A model generated the notes under the pieces. It ran no database searches. It was not told the origin of the DNA and saw only the letters and a program-made list of their open reading frames with translations. 64,000 nt of DNA. It comes from Phragmites australis. Lineage: Eukaryota; Streptophyta; Magnoliopsida; Poales; Poaceae. Where the stretch lies: the NCBI RefSeq assembly GCF_958298935.1, contig NC_084932.1, positions 32,707,501-32,771,500 of the forward strand, read 5' to 3'. A program made the translations under genes and the position numbers. This document shows, piece after piece, positions 55,473 through 64,000 of the stretch; within the stretch, counting starts at the first letter, position 1; every line of letters starts with the position of its first letter.

Positions 55473-58400
55473 ATGGATTCCGGCGAAGGAGGATCGTCAA
55501 AAAGGAGTGGCGACGGTGGCAAGATGAAGGGGACATGGAAGGAGGCGGGCGTCGCAGCTGCTCAGCACCACGTCAACCGCCTGCCTTCTTCTTCTTACTG
55601 CTTGTTCCCGGCGAACAACCGCCGTGACAAGGGTCGTGTCCTCGACGTCTTCTCGCTGGATCAGCCACAACCACAGCTAAAGATGCCAAACCTGGAGGTA
55701 ATTCCCAATTCCTTCCTACATCCATATCATCGTTATCATCACTACTACTCCTGTATCGATAGATAGATCATCTTGAATTAATTATTTGCCTCATTATGCA
55801 TGTGTCCGCTTTGATTTGATTTGATTTGATTAATTTCCTGCTGCTTAATTTCAATTCACTAATTATTACTGTGTACTGGTTATTAAAGGGCTTACATTTG
55901 TATACATTAATTATTATCTGCTTAACTTTGAAAATAATAATACACAAGGAAGCTGTCTGGTGCAAACCTTGGCAATTACAATATGAATATTGATTTTCCT
56001 CTTGTATGCACTTACAAATGATTAGCATGACCCGCTCCATTCCATGACTTGCGACTGCATGGTCCGCTCCATTTTATGAAAGCTGACATCTCATTGGGCT
56101 TCTAAATTAGGGCCCATTTGTTCCCTGATTTTTTTCTTTCTATTTCTCTGTGCAACCTCATTGGCGTTGCCTTAAGGAGGGGGCTCTTGGGGGCCGCATG
56201 GGCTACCCGCAGCCCGCTGTCACCCCCCAGCTATAGGTAGCCCACCTGTCACCATGCATGTGTCACTTAGGCCACTCACCGCCACCACTGCAACACCCCA
56301 CGTCACCTTCTCCCTACTTGTTCCCACAAATCAATTGTTCCAATGCTGAAATCAATTGTTCCAAGAGGAAATTAAATGTTCCAATCATGGAGGGTGTCTT
56401 CTTCCCTGATCGTCGGCAATGCTGCACCACCTCCCGTCACACCTCATCCATGTAACATCACCGCCTGTTGTTGCACCTCATCTTCATCAAGTAGGGGCAA
56501 GGACTATGTTCGAGGGCCCTTTGGTTTCCACTGTGGTGATGGTGGCGGCGATAGGCGAGAGATAAAGCAGGCGTGGCAAGATATGAGGGGCTTGCGACAT
56601 GGTGGATGCAGCGGTAGGAGGGCGGTGGAGGCGACGTATTGGAGAAGAAGAGCGATGTCTTGAGGTTGAAGACAAACCTAGCGTGCGGGGTGCACCCGAT
56701 AATAAGAAGAGGTAGGGGTGTGCGACGACGGGTTTTAGGTAGCTTATATGGACACAATGATTCCCGCTAAGCGAGGCCTGCCCAAGGTGCAGACGAAGTT
56801 GGGCTATGGCTCAATCGCACACCCAATACCAAGGGTTACGCCCCCCTCCCCATCTCTAAATTTCAATGGATCACTTAGACTATCATGGGCTTTTCCCAAG
56901 CCATGGTCCAAGTTGCTTCCTAAGCGCAGATCCATCGTTGATCTAGAGGGACACCAAAGTTGATCACCTCCGCCATATCAATCTCCCCCCCACCCACCCA
57001 TCTCTAGCGGCTCATTATCGCCAACTATTTCAAATATGGTCTTATTTTCATGTCATGAATTTGATGATTGATATTTCATTATTTTGCTCCACCCGTGGTA
57101 TTACCAGGTGACCACCCCATGGGAGGTGCAGAAGGGAGCCATCTTTGGAACGCAAGTTACCATTTTGATTTGACCATATGTGTAATGTTTTTATTGCTTC
57201 GGTATTGAGGATATTGGAATTCGTTTTTATATTGCACCAACTAAGGTGGAAGGGAACTGGTTCATTCATATCTTATTGCAGGGGATTCCATTGTGGCCGC
57301 GCCAAAACAAACAAGATCTAATGTAATCAATTGCCTCTGTAATGAGGTGTTAAAAACCCTAAACCAAAACCTAAGCAAATGTTCAAAGAAGACTAGGCTT
57401 CTTATGGAACAAGCCAACGTCAGCAATTGTTTGGTCTCATGGCAACGAGTGTGCCGACCGATCCAGTTTGTAGGCTTGGGTATTCATGATCTGGCCACTC
57501 TTGGTTGAGCTCTTAGGATTAGATGGTTGTGGCTGCGCAAGATTGAGCCTACTCGCCTGTGGATAGGATTGCAGGTGCAGGACCATCAGAACGCAAAGGC
57601 CTTATTTGATATGACCACTATGACAATTGTTGGTGATGAAATAAACATGAAGTTTTGGACTGATATGTGGCTGCAGGGCAGGATGATCTTAGACTTGGCC
57701 CAAAATCCTATCTCACTTGTTCCTGGGCAAGCTATTAATCAAAGTATAGTGGGTCAAGCACTCTATAATCGGGGTGGTGGGTGGTGGACATCGGAGGTGC
57801 TCTCACAGTCGGCGCACTTGATGAATACCTTTAGCTATGGGATCTATTGGAAGAAATCCATTTACATCAAGGCGTGGACGATCAACATTTTTGGAAACTG
57901 ATAAGGCCGGGTGTTTACTCAAGCAAATCAGCTTACAACACTTTTTTGTTGGTTCCATCAGTTTTTCCTTGTGGAAGCACATCTGGAAGACTTGGGCACC
58001 TCTTCGGTGCAAATTCTTTTTATGGCTTGTAACGTTCAACAGATGCTGGACAGCGGACCGGCTGGCTAAGCGAGAACTACCACACCTGGCCTCCTGTCCC
58101 CTTTGTGACCAAGCTGATGAAACCATTCATCCAACACATCTTGATCTCTTGTGTGTTTGCAAGACGTGTGGTTCACCATCCTCTAGAAGCTCGGGCTACA
58201 GGCCGGGGCACCTCAGCCGGATACGACTGTCTTCTCGAGCTGGTGGTGTCGCGTGATCAAACAGGTCGACAAGCACCTCATTAAAAACCTCAACTCCTTT
58301 ATAACTCTAGTGTCTTGGAAATTATGGAAACATTGCAATAACTGTGTGTTTCTACGGTGCAACTCTGAGTGTGAGCCTAGTGGTGAGAACAGTGGCAGAT

Positions 58401-61400
58401 AAGGGAGCTCTTTGGTGTGCCGCTGGAGCTAAGCATCTTCAGATCATATTAGTTGTGTAGTTTTTGGTTTTCTTGATCCTAGTAGTTTTCATCTTGTTTG
58501 AGGCTCGAATGTTATGTTTTAGGGTGTAGGTGGTGTGGTGGTGTACTATGTTACTATTCTTCCTCTTTAATAAAATGACACAGAGCTCTCCTATGCGTTT
58601 GAGAAAAAAACACTATCGTACTTCGGATGTATTCTCCGCTTAATATGTTGGGACTAATCCTTGAGTTGCACTCTATGGTTGGGAAATGCAACTCTACATG
58701 CCTTTGTGCACACACGGCCTATCTCGGACGTCCATCTCTCCCACCTGATACTCACCCTTCTGTTTATTCTCTCACCTACCCTATGATTTTTCACTTACCC
58801 TTCTAAAACGAATCTCAACACAAATGAATGGTCCTAATAACCCATGCATTCGCATGCCCTAGTGGAATTTCCATGTTTTGTTGAAAAATACAACTCCACA
58901 TGTCTTTGCGGGCACACGACCTATCTCGATCGTCCATTTCTTCTACCTGATACGCATCTATCTGTTGATTATCTCACATACCCTATATTTTTTACATACC
59001 AATCTAGCATGAATCTCAATGCAAATAAACGGTTCTGATAAAACATATGTCCTCGTGCCGTAGTGGAATTTTCATATTCTGATTAGGAAATGCAACTCCT
59101 CCTTATGGACAAAGGAACATACATTAATTTTACCTATTGTGTCTCCGTTTCATTCATCAAATGGTTTTCTCACAGCCGAGGCACGATGAGTAGTCCTCCC
59201 ACAGCTCCCGTGTCCTCGAGGTCGCATGGCATTGCTTGCTGCGAGTGCATGGTTCACACATCGCTTGTCAGTGATGGCCTCTTAGGCCTAATCTGACATG
59301 CGAGCAGATGTGGTGACAACTACTAGCATGCATCGTCCTACACACACATTTTAGGACATACAATTAATTCTTTGACTCGAGGTATCAAAAAAAGGCATGG
59401 ATCCTTGGGGCCATCTTACATTATGTAGTTGGTCCATTAGACCATCTCCAACCATATCCACTTTATTTCGTTCTCTTCTCCATTCATGTCCTCGTTCTCA
59501 TTCTTTTTATTTTCTCTCATCTCCAACAGCTTCCTTTCGAGGGGAATCGCGAAGAGAAACGAGAGAGAATCCCGTCCTGAAGGGAATGACCTTGGGAATC
59601 CCTTTGTAACGAAAACTGTGAAGAAAAACCGTTAAAACGTTGAAGAGAAGGACGAGAATCTGAACCCTAAAAGGAAGCCTTGGCCATGGTCTTATAGGCC
59701 TAAAGGACAGAGACAGATAAGGGTCCACTATATACACCTAGTAGTCCACACCACCTTGTCACCTCAACGCTATATATATACTGCTATGGTAGGTCTCCGT
59801 TTGTATGTATGTCCATCCTTGTAATCTCACCCCCTACCCTTTTGAGCAATATAAATAGAGGGATCCATCTGATAAGATAGGAGACATGTAATTTAACATC
59901 TGCCATCATAACAAAATGCCTCTTTTTAGAGTTTGTGAACAGCCTCGATATTGTCTCTTTTTTCTTTTTTGATACTGGGTTGTTTTCCATCTATAGGATA
60001 TTGTATTTTGCTGGCACTATACATTGCAGGAAATATTTTTGTGTCTGAATAAAAGCATGCCATTATTTTTTGTTCTATTGTGGTAGAACATTTTAGAATC
60101 TACTGCAGAGAAAATTTACTTTGAAAAGTTTGTCTATCTTTGATTCGATAATGGTTTTGATCCTTTGAGCAGTGAGCAATAATCATGCACTAGTGTAGAC
60201 TGTAGAGTGGTAACATGCAGTCATGCATGCGCATGGTAATGTACAGCAGTTACATGCTGATATGCACCATTTCTTTTAAATAATATCCATACATGCATCC
60301 TGTAACATTTACTGTTGAAACTATCGTAGCATCTTGAGTTTTTTTTTAAAAAAAAAGAAGTTGACTGTTTGACCTGCTACTTGTACTTGCATCCTCTCCG
60401 GCACATTTTTTCAATTTCTCGTTATGGTATTGAAAATATTGTTGTTTCCTCCCCAGGATACTCGAAGCAGTGGAAAAGTTTTTACTCCAGTTCATCCTCC
60501 GAAGATGCCTCATACAAAAGGTGCCGCCACATCATCCAAGAAAGCACCAACTTGCCTAGAGCTGCTACTGGGAGAGAAAGTATATGACGTGGCAACAGTG
60601 TTTCCTGACGGCATCCATTCCTGTTGTTCACACACAGTGAACTTGAAGGGCAGCAATGCACAAGGAACTAGTGCTGGGTTGAATGTTCAGGGCCAAATGA
60701 GCAACCATGAAAGCATTGTTGTGCCTGTTTCTAGTGGTGGCTCAGGTTCCCTGCAATTGTCAACCCTGAACGATCTGTCTTCTTCTTATTTTCCTTATAC
60801 TGCACCAGGAGTGAGCCGCCTGGATGTGCTTGCTCATCTACTTTCAGTGGAGAAGGCAGACCGAGACCAGAGAACTCCTCAGGAACTCCTTGTCCAGTCT
60901 GTTGATGCTCTGATGAATCACTATGATCGTGATGTTCTGATGTTATACTCTAGGGGAAATCCAGCAAATGCAAATGCAAATGCAGTGGTTACTCTTGAAC
61001 CGCGGAGGATTATCTCTGGAGGCCCTTATTCGTCTCAGCTCCTTCAGCAGCAGATGATGAGGTCTACTCCTCCAGTGAACACTACCTTGGGGCTCATTCA
61101 TATCAAGGGGAATGTAGCTGCCTTCTGGTGCGAATCCAATTGCAGCATCAGCTTGTGTGTGCGCGCGCGCTTGTGTGCGTCATATATATGCAATCTGTGA
61201 TCAGTCAATTCGTTCTCACTGTAATTTTTTTTGATGCAGTTGTAATGAGTTCGGGAGCCGTTTTATCCAGCAGGCGCTAGAGGCGGCAACACCGGAAGAG
61301 ATCCTTATGGTGTACGAGGAAATCATGCCTTGTGTTCGTACACTGGCCATTGATATTTTTGCAAATCACGCGCTCCAAAAGGTTATTCTTTCCCAACTCC

Positions 61401-63029
61401 TCCCTCTTTTATTATATACAGTATATAACTTGGATCATCTTTTATTTGAAGCACTACTAGCTAGGACATAATTAAGTAAGTTGAGCATGCATGCATCAAC
61501 TCCTGTACTTAATTACCTTTTAGCATTTCTTTTTGATCAGCTTCTTGATAAGGGACCGCAATTCTACAAGAGGAAGGTCATCAGCCATCTGATTGGGCAT
61601 GTGCTAGCCCTGAGCCTTCATATGTACGGCTGCCGAGTAGTCCAGAAGGTACTTAATTAAACTGGACTTCATATGCAGTCATCAGATTTGGAAACATTTT
61701 GTTTGTATATATGCATGCGTCTGTATGAATGTGCTTGCTGATTTTTTTTTGTTCTTAAGAAACATCAATTAACTAAAGTTGTTGTGCTGTCTCTCATTAT
61801 ATTATTAGGTTTTCGAAATAGCAGATGTTGACCAAAAGATAGCGATGGCCCAGGAGTTTGGAGGCAAAGTGCTGAAATGTGCTCGTGCCCAATTCGCAAA
61901 CCATGTCATTCAGAAATGCATGGAGTGTGTGCCAGCGCAGCATATCCAGTTCATCTTTAGAAGCTTCTGTGGAAAGGCCAAGGCCTTGTCCTTCCATACT
62001 TACGGATGCCACGTCATCCAGGTTAAGTTGTTCAAAAAATGATTTCCTTTATCTCTCTGATTACTCCACTTGTTTCATCGATCTGTTGTTTTTTCAGTTC
62101 ATCAATCAGTCACTGATCGATTCGCATTATATTCATTTGTTCACAGAAAGTGCTGTCATTCTGTGATAATCCGGAAATCTATCGCACTTTGATATTAGAG
62201 ATCGTGGAAGATGCTCCCAAGCTGTCTGTAGACCAATGTGGAAACTACGTTGTGCAGGTAAATCAAATCAAATCATCCATCCTTTTAGCTAGATAGCTAG
62301 GTAGCTACAGAAATGATTTTGCATTGTCTCTGTCTGTTCGAAATACATATAGATGTGTGTGTGTGTGTGTGTGTGTTTTGTTTCAGCACATCTTGCAGCA
62401 CGGAGGACCCATGGAGCGATCCATCATCGTGAAGAAATTTGCTGGGCGGGTGGTGGGCATGAGCTACGACAAGTTCGCGTGCAACGTCATCGAGAAGTGC
62501 CTGACCTTCGGCAGCAGGCAGGACCGGCAGCTGATCACGAACGAGATCCTCTCCGCCGGCGGCGGCCAACGCTATGATCATCTCCTGGTTGGTGTTGGTG
62601 TTGGTGTTGGTGACCAATTCAATCGAGAGGCGAACTAAACTTTGAAAGGAAATTAAGGTGGCCTGGTTGTATATGTTGTGATGTGTTGCATGCAGGACAT
62701 GATGGTGCACCTGTACGCCAACTTCGTGGTCAAGACGATGTTGGTGACGGCGGAGGACTGGCAGCGGGCTCTGCTGGTGAAGGTGGCGCGGCGCAACGTG
62801 GGCACGCTGTCGAGGCACCCGAACGGCAGGCACATCGTCGCCGCCGTCCAGCAGTTCCTCAGCACCAGAGGTAATTTGCTTGCTTCCTTGCCCTGTTGAT
62901 CCTCAGAGCAGACCATGCACGGACCAAGGAAACACTGACATGGCATGGCCATGGCCTGTTGTCGTTGTTGCAGCGGGGAGGCTGGTGCTTCGCGGACCCT
63001 CACTCCCTGTCCCAGTCCCTCCCCAGTGA
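55473..63029 (+). CDS. Pumilio/PUF-family RNA-binding protein
   Basis: Nine exons, 55473-55697, 60457-61127, 61240-61381, 61541-61648, 61809-62021, 62147-62257, 62387-62587, 62696-62870 and 62974-63029, join in phase to 633 aa. Exon 1 (MDSGEGGSSKRSGDGGK) and most of exon 2 are low-complexity and not conserved. From about residue 290 eight PUF repeats follow; their recognition cores read GSRFIQ, ANHALQ, GCRVVQ, ANHVIQ, GCHVIQ, GNYVVQ, ACNVIE and ANFVVK. PUF proteins bind UGUA-containing 3' UTRs and repress or destabilise mRNAs in the cytoplasm. Repeats 1-4 and 6 look canonical or nearly so; 5, 7 and 8 are altered. Exon 1 is joined over a 4.76-kb intron by phase and position only, so the true N-terminus is less certain. 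The stop is TGA 63027-63029. Confidence 0.85.
57290..58609 (+). mobile_element. LINE (L1-type) remnant in PUF intron 1
   Basis: Broken frames carry typical plant LINE text: SWQRVCRPIQFVGLGIHDL, then ALRIRWLWLRK, then a zinc-binding RT-associated stretch (GVYSSKSAYN, CKFFLWLVTFNRCWTADRL, HLASCPLCDQADETIHP). Stops and frameshifts interrupt it. The 3' end at 58560-58609 has 'ttaataaaatgaca' and ends with an A run (gagaaaaaaa). The 5' half with the endonuclease and the RT core is missing, as usual for truncated LINE copies. Confidence 0.8.
58678..59110 (+). repeat. Tandem repeat of about 200 bp, two units and a stub
   Basis: Units start at about 58678 ('gttgggaaatgcaactctac'), 58880 ('gttgaaaaatacaactccac') and, as a stub, 59080 ('taggaaatgcaactcctcc'). 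Each has 'ctatctcg', then 'cgtccat', then 'aatctcaa..caaat'. Non-coding, within PUF intron 1. Confidence 0.7.
59420..59705. repeat. Possible MITE in PUF intron 1
   Basis: 'gaccatctccaac' near 59440 and 'gaccatggccaagg' on the other strand near 59690 are weak inverted ends around about 250 bp of non-coding, A/G-rich sequence. Grass genomes have many small elements that begin with a similar phrase. The boundaries are not certain. Confidence 0.3.
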
Positions 63030-63507
63030 CGATCGGGCTCAGGCTCAGGCTGCTGAAGAAGGAGATCGATGAGAAAGGAGGACGCACTGACATGGCATGG
63101 CCTGCAATGCTTCTTCGATATGATTCTCTCTCTCTCTCTCTCTCTCTTGGGTCATTGATTAGCAGCCAAGCCAATCAATAATAATCGAGCTCTGTCTGTT
63201 GCCAACAGACAGAGAACTCTGTTTGATTTTGTTGTTAAGCGTTCAACTGAACTGCAGTCGCTCTGTTTTAATTTGTGTCGTTTGTTTGATCACAACTCAA
63301 GCAGGTTGGTTTCAGACTTTGCCAAATAGCGTATAATGTTCGTTTCAGCATTGCACTCCCATGTTGTGGTTTGATTCAGATATACTCCGGTAGGATTGGA
63401 TTCAGATAGAGATAGAGATAGAGATAATACATGCATGCAACCATGCATTCGATGTCTGGCTACAACGACAACTCGTTCGATGTCTCCCCAGTGGCAGTGA
63501 TGCATGG
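63030..63507. other. Convergent 3' region of the PUF and thaumatin-like genes
   Basis: Both genes end toward this 478-bp gap, which must hold two 3' UTRs. It contains a CT run at about 63122-63148 and a 'gatagagata' microsatellite at about 63405-63428. No gene seen. Confidence 0.5.
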
Positions 63508-64000
63508 CTATTTGCGGGAGGTTGGTGGTGGGCAGAAGGTGATGAGGTACCGGCTGGCCTTGCACCGGTTGAGGGCGGTGGCGTCGTCGTAGGCGTAGCT
63601 GTATGCCTTGGGGCAGATGGCCTTGAACACGTGCGCGAAGATGGTGGGCCTGCACTTGTCCGGCGACCCGTACTCCCCCGTGCAGCAGTACCTGTCCCCT
63701 CCCATGGCCTTGCACGCGCTCCGGCACCCGGCCACCCTGCCCTCTCGGTCCCTCACCTCCAGCGCCGACGGGCAGCACACGTTGAGGTCCGCCTGGCACC
63801 CGGCCACGCCGCACCCGGCGCCGCCGCCCACGGGGGTCATCGACACCGGCGCGTTGAACCCGTCCACCAGGGACACGTCGTAGAAGTGCAGCGGGGACCG
63901 CGGCGTGCCGAGCGTCATCTCCACCACCGTCGCCGGGGTGGCGCCGGGGCGGCCCGAGCAGCGGAGGAGGCCTCCGCAGTCGCCCGTGGCGCAGGTGCCG
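63508..64000 (-). CDS. Thaumatin-like protein (PR-5 family), C-terminal part
   Basis: A minus-strand frame open to the window edge, so the N-terminus, including any signal peptide, is missing. The 163 residues seen show the family's features: [48 protein letters not shown], a Cys-rich stretch ([35 protein letters not shown]), [20 protein letters not shown] and [14 protein letters not shown] at 63510-63508 ends it nine residues after the final conserved Cys-Pro. The acidic-cleft Asp residues in this half (for example in DVSLVDGF and AYDDAT) are present. Thaumatin-like proteins are secreted; some bind beta-glucans or permeabilise fungi. Whether this one is pathogen-induced cannot be judged. Confidence 0.9.
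   Translation of the reverse strand, partial: GTCATGDCGGLLRCSGRPGATPATVVEMTLGTPRSPLHFYDVSLVDGFNAPVSMTPVGGGAGCGVAGCQADLNVCCPSALEVRDREGRVAGCRSACKAMGGDRYCCTGEYGSPDKCRPTIFAHVFKAICPKAYSYAYDDATALNRCKASRYLITFCPPPTSRK

Noticed and set aside
62341..62380. TG-repeat as a regulatory element of the PUF gene
   Set aside because: It is a plain GT microsatellite before the exon 7 acceptor; it may serve as a polypyrimidine-tract substitute, but nothing shows it.
1..64000. CRISPR array, bacterial operon or phage-like system
   Set aside because: Gene structure, introns and repeats are those of a plant nuclear genome; no regularly spaced direct repeats with unique spacers were seen.

Overview
This window is nuclear DNA from a flowering plant, almost certainly a grass and probably a panicoid one. 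The signs are split genes with GT-AG introns, GC-rich 5' coding ends, an NLR tail of grass type, a local array of intronless LISCL-type GRAS genes, and typical grass repeats (Copia, Gypsy, LINE, hAT, MITEs). Species was not determined. Exon boundaries were read by eye from splice sites, reading phase and protein-family similarity; no search was run.

Layout. 0-0.5 kb: 3' end of an NLR gene (+). 1.6-3 kb: dispersed repeat A, with a sister copy at 51.2-52.5 kb. 4.2-16.2 kb: three minus-strand housekeeping or cell-wall genes: a GH17 beta-1,3-glucanase with an X8 domain, an SC35-like SR splicing factor, and a rhomboid-like protease. A decayed 48-bp coding repeat and a MITE lie between the last two. 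16.2-24 kb is gene-poor: an LTR fragment, a minisatellite, and a roughly 1.1-kb segment present twice. The second copy carries two foldback elements in TA-rich sequence, and the first copy shows the empty site.

24.5-43.2 kb is the main feature: a plus-strand tandem array of four intact, intronless GRAS genes (802, 766, 759 and 600 aa) and a fifth copy cut off after about 60 codons. The copies share leader and downstream sequence, so whole units were duplicated. Gypsy and Copia fragments lie between them. The fifth copy runs into a solo-LTR-like sequence (43.2-46 kb), which itself contains a nested, internally deleted Gypsy element.

46-64 kb: a YidD-like plastid protein gene (-), a complete hAT-type element with an 8-bp target duplication, repeat B, a small unrecognised gene with a clear TATA box (+), a Pumilio/PUF RNA-binding protein gene (+) with a 4.8-kb first intron holding a LINE remnant, and the 3' part of a thaumatin-like protein gene (-) cut by the window edge.

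The single-copy genes have no evident joint pathway. I saw no CRISPR array, rRNA or tRNA. The most distinctive points are the GRAS array and its truncated member, the PUF protein whose altered recognition residues fall in the repeats that normally read the UGUA core, and the filled/empty insertion site in the duplicated segment.
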